Source of the DNA: an uncultured bacterium
Lineage (GTDB): Bacteria > Cyanobacteriota > Vampirovibrionia > Gastranaerophilales > Gastranaerophilaceae
DNA length: 54,291 bases
Reading direction: 5' to 3'
Assembly: GCA_949288725.1 (NCBI GenBank)
Contig: CASELF010000059.1
Span: forward strand, 1-54,291
In this document: in pieces, positions 19,678 through 28,811 of the stretch
Position numbering within the stretch: the stretch's first letter is position 1
How the letters are laid out: each line of letters opens with the position of its first letter
Made by a program: the position numbers and the translations under genes
Notes under the pieces: model-generated
Databases searched by the model: none
Told to the model about the DNA's origin: nothing
What the model saw: only the letters and a program-made list of their open reading frames with translations

Positions 19678-21552
19678 ATGGCTGAAAGTTTGATTGAACA
19701 ATTACCAAAGATTGTTGCAGAAGGTAAAAAAGAAGTTGAAAGAATTATGGAGCGTTTAGATAGCTCTAATAAAATAACATTACAAACAAATGAGTATGTT
19801 TTGCCTGTAAAAAAAGAAGAAAATTTGTTTAAAAGTAAATATCAAGATATAGATGGTCAAAATTGGTTTAATAGGCTTATTTACGGTGATAATTTACTTG
19901 TGATGCAGGCTTTATTAAACGGAGATGAACAAACTGGTATGCCATCAATGAGGGGTATGATTGATTTAATTTATATTGATCCACCTTACGATAGTAAAGC
20001 TGATTATCGAACAAAAATAACATTACCCGATTGCAATATAGAACAAAAACCTAATGTCCTAGAGCAATTTGCATATTCTGATACTTGGAAAGAAGGAACT
20101 GTAAGTTATTTAAAGTATATGTATCCACGCTTATATTTAATGAAAGAATTATTATCTGATAATGGGGCTATATATGTACATGTAGATTACCATATTGGGC
20201 ATAGTTTAAAACTAATACTTGATGAAATATTCGGGAAAGAAAATTATATAAATGAGGTAATCTGGTTATATAATACAGGAGGTATTCCTGAAAAATGTGG
20301 GTTTGCCAAAAAGCATGATACGATTCATTTATATGCTAAGAATAAATCTCTTGTGAAATGGAATAGTCAAAAAGCAAAAACTTATATTAGAGGAGATTTT
20401 TTTAATCCAGATCAACCTCGAGCTAAAGAATTGGGTATAGAGCAAGATGCATACGGCTTATATCGAATGACAGAAATGAAAGATGTTTGGGAAATTGGCA
20501 AAATTTTTCGAAATTCTCCAGAACGTTTGGGTTATGCTACTCAAAAACCTGAGGAATTATTAAAGAGAATTATTTTTTCTGTAACTTCAGAAAATTCAAT
20601 AGTTGCAGATTTCTTTGCAGGTTCTGGAACAACTGGAGCCGTTGCAGAAAAATTAGGTAGACGTTGGATTATGTCTGATTTTGGAAAACCTGCCAATATG
20701 ATTATGCGCAAACGTCTTATTGATCAGGAGGCAAAACCATTCTTATATCAAGCTGTAGGTGATTATCAAAAAGAAGTCTTTGCTTCAACAAAAGAATTTA
20801 AAAGGGTTGGTGATTTGTCACAAGTAGTATTAAATTTATTTGGTGCAACTCCATTTTTTGATGAAAATGCACCTAAGAATTTAGGCCAAATTAAAGGTTC
20901 AAGAACTCTTGTATATGTAGATAGTCCAAATAAAATGACTGGTCTGTCTACAATAAAAAAAGCTCAAGAATTAAAAGAAAGTTTTATGGGAGGTTGGAAT
21001 AAAGTTATTATCTTAGGTTGGAATTTTACTTTTGATATTGCAAATATATTGAAAAATATTGATAATTCTCAGGTTGAAGTTTTAGTTATTCCACCGGATT
21101 TAATGGATAAACTTAAATCAAAAGGTAATTATAAAAAACTTATTGATTCAAATAAAATAAAATTTTCATCATTACAATATTTGACAATTAAAGAACCGAT
21201 AGTAAATACATATTCTTGTGATATTGAAGAAATTGAAATTGAATTAGATAATTATGTTTTATTATCTCCTAATGCTTTACCATTGGATGATAAATACAAA
21301 GATCAGTTACAATCTATAATTGCTGATGATCCTCTAGCTTTAATAGAATATTGGAGTATCGATCCAGATTATGATGGAGAAACTTTCAGAAGTAAATGGC
21401 AGGATTATAGAGAAAATACTCATAATGATGATGATCCATTGAGAGTTATTAGAAAAGCAAAACTTCAAGTTCCTCAAAGAGATAATAGGAAAATTTGTGT
21501 TAAAGCCGTTGATGTATTTGGCTTTGAAAGTGTTATAGTGAAGGAGTTATAA
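19678..21552 (+). CDS. mod: Type III restriction-modification system, Mod (N6-adenine methyltransferase)
   Basis: The modification and recognition subunit of a type III system. The 624-aa length is typical. Motif IV DPPY appears in [14 protein letters not shown] (~residue 101) before the SAM-binding motif [16 protein letters not shown] (~315), the beta-class order expected for type III Mod. The region between (~150-290) is the target-recognition stretch and would set the specificity, which cannot be read from sequence. ATG 19678 has only a weak GGG upstream. The res gene begins 3 nt after its stop. Mod alone methylates; with Res it forms the nuclease. Confidence 0.95.
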   Translation: MAESLIEQLPKIVAEGKKEVERIMERLDSSNKITLQTNEYVLPVKKEENLFKSKYQDIDGQNWFNRLIYGDNLLVMQALLNGDEQTGMPSMRGMIDLIYIDPPYDSKADYRTKITLPDCNIEQKPNVLEQFAYSDTWKEGTVSYLKYMYPRLYLMKELLSDNGAIYVHVDYHIGHSLKLILDEIFGKENYINEVIWLYNTGGIPEKCGFAKKHDTIHLYAKNKSLVKWNSQKAKTYIRGDFFNPDQPRAKELGIEQDAYGLYRMTEMKDVWEIGKIFRNSPERLGYATQKPEELLKRIIFSVTSENSIVADFFAGSGTTGAVAEKLGRRWIMSDFGKPANMIMRKRLIDQEAKPFLYQAVGDYQKEVFASTKEFKRVGDLSQVVLNLFGATPFFDENAPKNLGQIKGSRTLVYVDSPNKMTGLSTIKKAQELKESFMGGWNKVIILGWNFTFDIANILKNIDNSQVEVLVIPPDLMDKLKSKGNYKKLIDSNKIKFSSLQYLTIKEPIVNTYSCDIEEIEIELDNYVLLSPNALPLDDKYKDQLQSIIADDPLALIEYWSIDPDYDGETFRSKWQDYRENTHNDDDPLRVIRKAKLQVPQRDNRKICVKAVDVFGFESVIVKEL

Positions 21553-21555
21553 TAA

Positions 21556-24456
21556 ATGCCAACATTATTGAATACAGGGACTAAAGATATCCCTTTATAT
21601 TTTGCAAAACAATTAACAAATATTGTAAATCAAGAATGGGAAGCTGGAACTTTTTTTTCTAAAGTTACTCCTATAACGCAAGATTTATTGAGATATTGGT
21701 TCAATCCTGTATTTTGTGATTCAAGAGAAATAAATTTTCATAGAGGACAAAAGCAAGCAATTTTAAATGCTATTTATTGCCATGAAATTTTAAAGGCTGA
21801 TTCAATATTATCAATGTATCAGCAGGCAAGTCAAGATTTATTAACTCCTGAGATATTTAATTATATCAATGATGAAAAATATAATCATCCTAAATATTGT
21901 ATAAAAATGGCAACGGCTACTGGTAAAACTTTTGTATTAAATGCTTTACTAATATGGCAATATTTAAATGCTAAATATAAAGAAATTGATAATGAAGTTA
22001 AATTTACTAAAAACTTTTTATTAGTAGCACCAGGGTTGATTGTTTATGAAAGATTATTAGATGCTTTTTTAGGGAAAGAACAAGAAGATGGTAAACGTAA
22101 TTTTGAAACTTCTGATATAAAGAAAAATGAAAAATTATTTGTTCCTGAAAAATATAGAAACGCCTTATTTAGTTTTATCCAGAATAATGTTGTTCAAAAA
22201 GAAGAAATTGCAAAGAAAATTACTGGAGATGGGATTATAGCTATAACAAATTGGCATTTACTTGCGGGTGTTGAAGAGTCAGAAAATTCAGAAATTTCAC
22301 CGTTTCAAGATACAAGTAAAATAATTAAGGATTTATTGCCTATAACTCCAGGAACTACGGCTGGACACGATTTAAATACAATTGATAATAGATTTTTAAA
22401 GGGTGGAGAATTAGAATATTTACAATCTTTAGATAATATATGTGTTTTTAATGATGAAGCGCACCATATACATGAAAATAAACAGAATGGTATTGTTTCT
22501 GAAGTTGAATGGCAAAAATCCTTGAATTATATCTCAAAAGGTAAAGGTCGAAATTTTATTCAAATTGATTTTTCAGCTACTCCATATGATATTACAGGTT
22601 CAGGACAAAAAAGGACTAAACATTATTTCCCTCATATTATTGTTGATTTTGCGTTAAAAGAAGCGATAAAAGATGGTTTGGTAAAAACTATAACAATTGA
22701 TAAGCGTAGAGAATTTGCGTCATTAGAAAATGATGAGTTAGATTTTAAATCTGTTAAGGATGGGAATAACATTATTGCTTTATCTGAAGGTCAGCGCATA
22801 ATGATTAGGGCAGGTTTGAGTAAATTAAAATTATTAGAAGAAGAATTTACAAAAGAGAATGAAAACAAATATCCAAAAATGCTTATCATGTGTGAAAATA
22901 CAAAAGTGTCACCTTTTGTTTGTGATTTTTTAAGGCAAGAGGGTTTATCTGATGATGAGATAATGCAAATTGATACAGATAAACAGGGTGAAGTTGGGGC
23001 AAAAGAATGGGGTAAAATTAAACAACGATTATTCAATGTTGATAAACATTCCAATCCCAAAGTAATAGTTTCTGTATTGATGTTAAGAGAAGGGTTTGAT
23101 GTTAGTAATATATGTGTAGTTGTACCTTTACGCTCTGCGCAATCTTTCATATTATTAGAACAAACGGTAGGACGTGGTTTAAGATTAATGTGGAGGGAAA
23201 AAGATTATCAAGATATAAAAGCTGAAAATAGATATAAGATGTTTGTAGAAAAGCAAAGTCCAAATAATTATCTTGATATACTTAGTATAATTGAACATCC
23301 TGCATTTATTCAGTTTTACGATGATTTAGAAGCTGGGTTGGTTGTAGATGAAAAAGAAATGCCTGAAAGGGGAAATATCTTAGGTGATATTATAACTGTA
23401 GGTTTAAAGGAAGATTATCAAAAATATGATTTTTATATTCCTACAATATTGTCAGAAAAAGAAGAAATTTTAACTATTGAAGATATTGAACTTGGAAAGT
23501 TACAACGTTTACCATGGGCTTTATCTCAATTACAAAATATGGTTAAAGATTATGATGGAGAGACCTTTTATTCTGAAGAAATGATTGATAAAACCAGATT
23601 TGGAGATTACAAGGTAACTAGTGATTTGTTCAATGCGAATAGTTATAATGAATTTTTATCAAGAATGCTAATTGCTGTTACAACAAAACTTGCAAGAATT
23701 GCTGGTCATTCAGAATATCCATTAATGCAGGTAAACCAATCTTATATAGTTAAAATTATTGATGAATATATTAGAAAAACTCTTTTTGGTGAGCCTTTTA
23801 ATCCCTTAGAAGGGAATAATTGGCGAGTACTAATGATTTCAAAATTTGGAATTTTAGAACATATATTAAGGCAGATTAGCAATTTAATTTATAATATGCA
23901 AACTTCTGTTAAAATTCAGGATGCACATATTATTAAGCGATATTTTTCAGATGTTCAGACTTTAAAAATGAGAGAAAATTTTGCGCTAGATATTCGTAAA
24001 TCTATATATACCAAAACGGCTTATCCTTCCAATAAAGGTGGGTTTGAAAAAGATTTCTTATTATATGCTGATAATGATGCACAAGTTGAAAAGTTACTTA
24101 AAATCAATGAGAATTATCATACTTTTGCACATTTAAAATATATCAGAACTGATGGTTTATTATCATCATATTACCCTGATTTTATTGTCAAAATTGGTAA
24201 TAATATATATTTAGTTGAAACGAAATCTGAAAAAGATGTTGAACAGAATAATGTTAAGCAAAAACAAAAAAGTGCACTTGAATGGTGCAATAAAATAAAT
24301 GAGTTAACTCCAGAAAATAGAATGAATAGCTTATGGCATTATTCATTATTAGATGATACAACATTTTATTCTATGAAAAATTTGGGAGCTTCATTAAAGG
24401 AAATCTTGGAATATAGCAAGCTTACAAATGGTAAGATAGAAGGCAAGTTATTTTAA
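21556..24456 (+). CDS. res: Type III restriction-modification system, Res (helicase-nuclease subunit)
   Basis: A 966-aa ATP-dependent restriction subunit. Helicase motifs are intact: Walker A MATATGKTFVLNALL (~residue 120), DEAH-type box FNDEAHHIHE (~300), SATPYD motif III (~343), and motif VI EQTVGRGLRL (~540). A C-terminal PD-(D/E)xK nuclease is visible as YYPDFIVK...YLVETKSEKD (~875-900). AAGGAG overlaps the end of mod and serves ATG 21556, so mod and res are one operon. All key residues seem present, so the system is likely active. Confidence 0.95.
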   Translation: MPTLLNTGTKDIPLYFAKQLTNIVNQEWEAGTFFSKVTPITQDLLRYWFNPVFCDSREINFHRGQKQAILNAIYCHEILKADSILSMYQQASQDLLTPEIFNYINDEKYNHPKYCIKMATATGKTFVLNALLIWQYLNAKYKEIDNEVKFTKNFLLVAPGLIVYERLLDAFLGKEQEDGKRNFETSDIKKNEKLFVPEKYRNALFSFIQNNVVQKEEIAKKITGDGIIAITNWHLLAGVEESENSEISPFQDTSKIIKDLLPITPGTTAGHDLNTIDNRFLKGGELEYLQSLDNICVFNDEAHHIHENKQNGIVSEVEWQKSLNYISKGKGRNFIQIDFSATPYDITGSGQKRTKHYFPHIIVDFALKEAIKDGLVKTITIDKRREFASLENDELDFKSVKDGNNIIALSEGQRIMIRAGLSKLKLLEEEFTKENENKYPKMLIMCENTKVSPFVCDFLRQEGLSDDEIMQIDTDKQGEVGAKEWGKIKQRLFNVDKHSNPKVIVSVLMLREGFDVSNICVVVPLRSAQSFILLEQTVGRGLRLMWREKDYQDIKAENRYKMFVEKQSPNNYLDILSIIEHPAFIQFYDDLEAGLVVDEKEMPERGNILGDIITVGLKEDYQKYDFYIPTILSEKEEILTIEDIELGKLQRLPWALSQLQNMVKDYDGETFYSEEMIDKTRFGDYKVTSDLFNANSYNEFLSRMLIAVTTKLARIAGHSEYPLMQVNQSYIVKIIDEYIRKTLFGEPFNPLEGNNWRVLMISKFGILEHILRQISNLIYNMQTSVKIQDAHIIKRYFSDVQTLKMRENFALDIRKSIYTKTAYPSNKGGFEKDFLLYADNDAQVEKLLKINENYHTFAHLKYIRTDGLLSSYYPDFIVKIGNNIYLVETKSEKDVEQNNVKQKQKSALEWCNKINELTPENRMNSLWHYSLLDDTTFYSMKNLGASLKEILEYSKLTNGKIEGKLF

Positions 24457-24512
24457 AGATAATAAATGAACATTGTTTTTAAGTGTTCGTTATCAGAATA
24501 GTAGAGGTGTGT

Positions 24513-24812
24513 ATGAAAAAATATTTAATGATTATAAGTTTGATATTTATTGGCTCTAATTTGGCTTTTGCTCAGAATACTGTATATTATAATAAATACG
24601 GGCAAAAACAAGGGTATTACAAACAAACTAATTCAGGTTATAATGCTTATAATAAATATGGACAGAAAACAGGGAGCTATAAAAAGACTTCTACTGGTTA
24701 TAATTCATATGATAAATATGGGCGTAAAACTGGCAGTTACAAGTCTAATTCAAATGGGACAGTAACAAGTTATGATAAATATGGAAGAAAGACAGGTTCT
24801 TATCGTTTGTGA
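24513..24812 (+). CDS. Small secreted protein with four YxKYGxKxGxYK repeats
   Basis: A ~99-aa protein. ATG 24513 follows GAGGTGTGT. A signal peptide (MKKYLMIISLIFIGSNLAFA) is followed by four tandem ~19-residue repeats, each containing Y-[ND]-K-Y-G-x-K-x-G-x-Y. The product is Tyr/Gly/Lys-rich, basic and without cysteines. I do not know its function. A cell-surface or periplasmic, perhaps wall- or glycan-binding, role is a guess. It is 56 nt downstream of res, so it may share the transcript, and it is convergent with the RloB-like gene. Confidence 0.75.
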   Translation: MKKYLMIISLIFIGSNLAFAQNTVYYNKYGQKQGYYKQTNSGYNAYNKYGQKTGSYKKTSTGYNSYDKYGRKTGSYKSNSNGTVTSYDKYGRKTGSYRL

Positions 24813-24829
24813 GTAAAGTAAGCTGTTGT

Positions 24830-25465
24830 TTATTTATATAGTTTTAAAATTTGGAAAAGTTCTTTTAATGCAGGTATATTCTTGCTTCTCTCAAGTATTG
24901 CCTTTTTGGATAAATTTTTATAATAAAAGTCTTTTTCTTTTTCTGCATTATTGAAACCATAAATCCCAGCTAATGCATCCTTTAATATATTAACATTTTC
25001 CTTGATAGTTTTTTTGGGGTTAATTTCAGGCGTTCTTTTGGATAATAGTTGAATAATAATATTTTCAATACTAAGAGGTTCTGATAATATGATGATTGGA
25101 TTTTTATTTTTTTTATTTAACTTTTTTAAATCAGTTAATGATATATTTTGAGGAATTTTATTTAATCCCCAAATATACTTTAGTGATTGCAATTTAGTAT
25201 AATCATTGATTTGTACATCATTATCTAACCAAGCAATCACAGTATCGTAATACATTTTTTGTAATGCCTTTTCTATTCTACTCTCAGGAGTACCTCCATA
25301 AGAATTAAGTTTTCTTTTATCTCCAAGTTCTAATTTTATATGATTTTCAGTTAGTTCATACTCAAATATTTCTTTAAAGTAAGAAAATAAATTATATTCT
25401 CTGATACCTTCGCATGATATATATACAATATGTTGAACTGTTCTTCTTCTTTTCTTCTTAGCCAA
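24830..25465 (-). CDS. RloB / AbiLii-like TOPRIM-type effector
   Basis: A 211-aa protein of the RloB kind. It has a basic N-terminus (AKKKRRRT), then VYISCEGIREYNLF (the Glu-Gly TOPRIM-like motif) and VIAWLDNDVQ (the Asp pair), with ILSEPLSIENII later. RloB proteins accompany an ATPase and correspond to the second gene of AbiL-type abortive infection systems. The TOPRIM metal site suggests nucleic-acid cleavage. Its start overlaps the end of the ATPase gene by 8 nt, showing coupled translation. That it is the toxic effector released on phage infection is inference from related ATPase-TOPRIM systems. Confidence 0.83.
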   Translation of the reverse strand: MAKKKRRRTVQHIVYISCEGIREYNLFSYFKEIFEYELTENHIKLELGDKRKLNSYGGTPESRIEKALQKMYYDTVIAWLDNDVQINDYTKLQSLKYIWGLNKIPQNISLTDLKKLNKKNKNPIIILSEPLSIENIIIQLLSKRTPEINPKKTIKENVNILKDALAGIYGFNNAEKEKDFYYKNLSKKAILERSKNIPALKELFQILKLYK

Positions 25466-26687
25466 TAGATATTACCCCTCTTGGTACAGCACCATAACGT
25501 CCTGATAGATATTTTAGTGCAAAATTTTCGGATGTTCGAACTCCACTTATATCATCTAATCTGTATATTTCGGAATTTATTGTATCTGTTTTTTCAACTA
25601 GGAATATTTGACTTTTATTTCTTTCCTCTAGTAAAACGGGTTGATGTGTTGTAAATATTAGTTGAACATCTGGATTATCTTTTGTTTTCCATTCAAATTC
25701 AGCAATCAATTGTTTTACAATAGATGGGTGTTTACTCATTTCAATTTCATCAACAATAAATAATCCACCTTCTTTAATTAAATTCAAAATAGAAATTAAT
25801 AAAGAGATACTTTTTATAGTACCTTCAGATTCATATAATAAAGGTACAACAAAGCTTTTATCATTTTTACCATGTACAAAATTTATTAATTCTCTATCAA
25901 AAATTGTATTATTATTAGTATCACTAATTGCCCATTTACTTTTTACTGTTTTAGATATATCCGTAATGCCTATATCAAAAGATTTAACAGTGTTTAATAT
26001 TTTTTGTTTTAAATCTTCATTTGATTCAATAGTTTCAGATATTTCAAAACAATCAAATATTGCAGGAGGATTTATTCCCCCTTGTTCTGTAAGATTTGAG
26101 TAAAAATTTTTAAATAGGTCCTTCAACCCTAATGCAGCTAAAGAGCCTGTAGTTACTAAGTATGAAAATAGAGAACTATTTTTTTTATCAATTAAACGAC
26201 TTCTTTCTACAGTTCCTATTGCTTGCATTGGTGCAAAATATCTTGTTCTGAATGAATTTTCATTATTACGCGTAGAGGTATATAGTGTTTTAAACTTTGG
26301 CATTTTCAAATCTTTATAGCTTAAAGTCTCTTTTATTATATAATCTCTATTAAATTCAAAACGAAGCTTAAATAGATTTTTTTCTCCACTAAAAATCATT
26401 TCCATTTCTGAAGGTTGATCTTTTAATAGACAATGTGGTTTAAATGGAATTTTCTCATTAATTTTAACTTTTGAAAAAGAGTCGACAGCTAACCATTTAA
26501 AAAAAGCAATAGCTTTTAACATGTTAGACTTCCCCGAAGCATTATTCCCTACAATACAACTAATTTTATTAACATAACCAAAGCTTGTTTTTGCTACACT
26601 ATTATCTATTTGTTTTGATGTAGTAAAATCGAACTCTTGTGTTTCTCCTATGCTATAAAAATTTTTTACTTTTAATTTATATAACAT
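25458..26687 (-). CDS. AbiLi / RloA-like AAA ATPase
   Basis: A 409-aa ABC/SMC-type ATPase (COG1106-like). It opens with LKVKNFYSIGETQEFDF and Walker A CIVGNNASGKSNMLKAIAFF (~residues 48-67). Walker B is LFIVDEIEMSKHPSI (~300), followed by the switch His in LIFTTHQPVLLEE. A helical insert of ~200 residues separates the halves. ATG 26687 has GGAAG at 8 nt, while ATG 26693 is too close to that site. It is the probable sensor/regulator partner of the RloB-like gene. It is transcribed inward from attR and has its own promoter candidate. Confidence 0.87.
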   Translation of the reverse strand: MLYKLKVKNFYSIGETQEFDFTTSKQIDNSVAKTSFGYVNKISCIVGNNASGKSNMLKAIAFFKWLAVDSFSKVKINEKIPFKPHCLLKDQPSEMEMIFSGEKNLFKLRFEFNRDYIIKETLSYKDLKMPKFKTLYTSTRNNENSFRTRYFAPMQAIGTVERSRLIDKKNSSLFSYLVTTGSLAALGLKDLFKNFYSNLTEQGGINPPAIFDCFEISETIESNEDLKQKILNTVKSFDIGITDISKTVKSKWAISDTNNNTIFDRELINFVHGKNDKSFVVPLLYESEGTIKSISLLISILNLIKEGGLFIVDEIEMSKHPSIVKQLIAEFEWKTKDNPDVQLIFTTHQPVLLEERNKSQIFLVEKTDTINSEIYRLDDISGVRTSENFALKYLSGRYGAVPRGVISIG

Positions 26688-26722
26688 TAACATCTTCCTT
26701 TATTTTTTGCATATTATTTGCA

Positions 26723-26751
26723 ATTATTGCATATAAATTGTAATAAGTCAA
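26723..26751 (-). promoter_or_regulatory. Candidate promoter of the ATPase/RloB-like operon
   Basis: On the minus strand, TTGACT (26746-26751) and AATAAT (26723-26728) are separated by 17 bp, about 36 nt before ATG 26687. Three imperfect ~10-bp repeats of the TTGCATATTA type lie between 26706 and 26740 and may be a binding site. Confidence 0.55.
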
Positions 26752-26819
26752 TTGTTATTAGTGGTAATTGTATTTATATTCTTTATTTAACCAAGATATA
26801 TATTTTATCATTAGTTATC

Positions 26820-27113
26820 TTAAAAATAATATAGGGGGTATGTTTTATTGGAATATTTGTATATAACTTGGCGTTGTCCTTTCCCAAATTTATATTCTAC
26901 TTTTCTAGTTCTTTTTATAAGTCCTTTTTTACGTAATTCTTTAATCCACCATTCAGTTTGTCCAAGAGTTAAACCCAAAGATTTTTCCATTAAACCTCTA
27001 GTAAACTCCCTTTTTTGTTGCACCCATGCAATTATTACTTCTGAAGATAGTTTTCTTTTCTGGTCATTAGGTTTCCATATACATACTTTTCCAGCTCCCG
27101 CAACCATTTTCAT
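26820..27113 (-). CDS. Winged-helix reading frame ending at attR: detached C-terminus of the integrase
   Basis: A 97-codon open frame. Its first eight codons (MKMVAGAG) are the attR core, identical and in the same frame as in the integrase at attL. After the core come 89 codons with a winged helix-turn-helix look: an initial helix SSEVIIAWVQ, then EFTRGLMEKSLGLTLGQTEW, then recognition WWIKELRKKGLIKR and a basic wing KVEYKFGKGQRQVIYKY. There is no ribosome site before its ATG, and an in-frame stop lies on the chromosome side just outside attR. I read it as the real end of the integrase gene in the excised circle, not as an independent gene. Confidence 0.7.
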   Translation of the reverse strand: MKMVAGAGKVCIWKPNDQKRKLSSEVIIAWVQQKREFTRGLMEKSLGLTLGQTEWWIKELRKKGLIKRTRKVEYKFGKGQRQVIYKYSNKTYPLYYF

Positions 27114-27155
27114 AGAAGGTGCAAAGTCACCTTCTTTTTTAGTTTTAGCGCTATT
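27090..27155 (+). repeat. attR (direct repeat, right copy)
   Basis: It repeats the last 17 nt of tRNA-fMet, its terminator hairpin and ~15 bp beyond. The rest of the tRNA is absent here. Downstream of 27155 is chromosome; 27156-27357 is AT-rich and has no gene I can support. Confidence 0.93.
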
Positions 27156-27357
27156 ATTTTATTTTGTATTATTAAATTTTATATAGATTGTTAATATATC
27201 TAGATGGTGTAGTCTTATTGAAATACAGCATTTGATGTTTCAAATTACCTATGTTTCCGTTAGGTTTTTTATTATATGAAGTCAGAATTTTTTACCTTTT
27301 ACTCCTTCTTTATATAATTAATAGCAAAAAATAAAATTTACGGATTTTATATCGGAT

Positions 27358-28116
27358 ATGAAAATAACACCTTATATGCACCCTAGTTATAATAACTATA
27401 ACCCCTTTTTTTATGGTTACAAAAGGTCTGTTTATGATGATAGGGGCAAATTATTATATCGAAATGATACTCAATTTTTCAGATTTGATTTAGATTGGGA
27501 TTTATTCGGGTGCTATTTGAAAAATAAATACAGGAATGTGGATAAGGTAAATGTTTTTAGTTATGGGTGTTCTAATGGTGCGGAGCCAATGTCTTTAGCC
27601 TTGTTATTGAAGGAGCAATACTACAAAAGTTGTAATAAATATTTTCCTATAGAGGCAAGAGATATTGATCCTGAGATGATTTCAATTGCGAAAAATCCTA
27701 TCAAATCTATTCCTCATGAGGATTATTGTGCTATAGATAAGTTTACAAGAGGCAATTTTAAAAAATATTTTAGCAAATTAGACGATTCAACAGGTGCTGT
27801 TTATAACACTGGGGAATCTTTATCAGATTGTATAAATTATTCGGTAACAGACATAAATTATGATATTGTAAGTATTCCGCCTAAAAATACGGTTGTTTTT
27901 TGCAGAAATATGTGGCCATATTTAAAATCTCGTGTGGAATGTGAAAACCTTGCCAATATGCTTGGCAAAACTTTAAAGGATAATTGTGTTGTTGTTATTG
28001 GTGATTTTGACAATGCAGTAGGTGCGGGAGATTATTTGATGAAGGCAGGATTTAGAAGGGTCAGAGATCTTCCAAATGTATACGAAATTCCGCCTAAAAC
28101 TTTTTGGTTTTTCTAA
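27358..28116 (+). CDS. CheR-like SAM-dependent methyltransferase, lineage paralogue A
   Basis: A 252-aa protein. Residues ~60-75 (VFSYGCSNGAEPMSLALLL) match motif I of CheR methyltransferases (…CSTGEEPYSIA…), followed by EARDIDPEMI (motif II acidic residue) and VVFCRNMWPYLK where CheR has the NV(L/I)IYF motif. No CheR N-terminal helical domain is present. Instead there is a short leader with NPFFYGYKRSVYDDRG and RNDTQFFRFD. The protein at 31335-32186 is a clear paralogue, sharing the leader motifs, so this is a family rather than a chemotaxis gene. No chemotaxis genes adjoin it. The methylated substrate is unknown. ATG 27358 has almost no ribosome site. Confidence 0.8.
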   Translation: MKITPYMHPSYNNYNPFFYGYKRSVYDDRGKLLYRNDTQFFRFDLDWDLFGCYLKNKYRNVDKVNVFSYGCSNGAEPMSLALLLKEQYYKSCNKYFPIEARDIDPEMISIAKNPIKSIPHEDYCAIDKFTRGNFKKYFSKLDDSTGAVYNTGESLSDCINYSVTDINYDIVSIPPKNTVVFCRNMWPYLKSRVECENLANMLGKTLKDNCVVVIGDFDNAVGAGDYLMKAGFRRVRDLPNVYEIPPKTFWFF

Positions 28117-28159
28117 TTTCTATATATATTTATCTATTAATTATGGCAAACTCCAAAAC

Positions 28160-28651
28160 TTATTTATTAGTCTTTCTTCTTAGGGGTTTATAGTTGAAAA
28201 AATCATCTACAAACTGTTGTTTTTCCTGGGGTGTTATGTTTTTTATAATTTGAATGAAGTTTTTGAGTTGTTTTTTTGAGATAAACCAATAATCATCTGA
28301 TAAAGTATAAAATTCTAATTCGTTAAGTTTGTAGGTATAGGATTGCATTTTATTATGTTTTATTTTTTTTAGAGTTTTCTTTTGTAATTTTTCCAAATTG
28401 AAAAATATTTTTTCAAACCAATTTATGTTTGGGAAATTTTGGGTATTAATTAAAATCTTCTTTAAACCATTATTGTCAAAATCTATAGAAATATTATTTT
28501 CAATTCCATTTTTTGCTAATTTGTTTATGTATTTTACGAACTTAGCATCTCCATGGGAGCAGCAAAACAAGCCTTTTGTTTTGTGATTTCCCAATTGGCA
28601 ATACAGAATACCTTTGAAATTCTGTTGATTTTTATTGTAAGAAATTTTCAT
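28160..28651 (-). CDS. Hypothetical small protein with N-terminal NFKG motif
   Basis: A 163-aa basic protein, not recognised. It opens MKISYNKNQQNFKGILYCQL, an example of the leader motif seen in several proteins here. Two cysteines in GLFCCSHGDAKF and a Lys-rich, helical remainder are the only features. No signal peptide, no transmembrane helix and no clear ribosome site. It converges with the methyltransferase-like gene across a 43-nt gap that has no visible terminator. Confidence 0.6.
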   Translation of the reverse strand: MKISYNKNQQNFKGILYCQLGNHKTKGLFCCSHGDAKFVKYINKLAKNGIENNISIDFDNNGLKKILINTQNFPNINWFEKIFFNLEKLQKKTLKKIKHNKMQSYTYKLNELEFYTLSDDYWFISKKQLKNFIQIIKNITPQEKQQFVDDFFNYKPLRRKTNK

Positions 28652-28811
28652 AGTGATATAAAAACTTGTAAAAAATATTTTTGTCTGTATTTTTATAATA
28701 AATTACGACATAAATCTTAATATTTCAGGTGTAACTGTTCAAATTTTTGGAAAAGTTGTTTTAATATTTTTGTTGGACTTATTTATAAAGATGTAGAAAG
28801 GTTGATAACGT

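Noticed and set aside
26820-27113. Treating the winged-helix frame as an independent excisionase gene.
   Set aside because: Its only ATG is inside the att core with no Shine-Dalgarno, and it is in frame with the integrase across the core. An independent role cannot be fully excluded.
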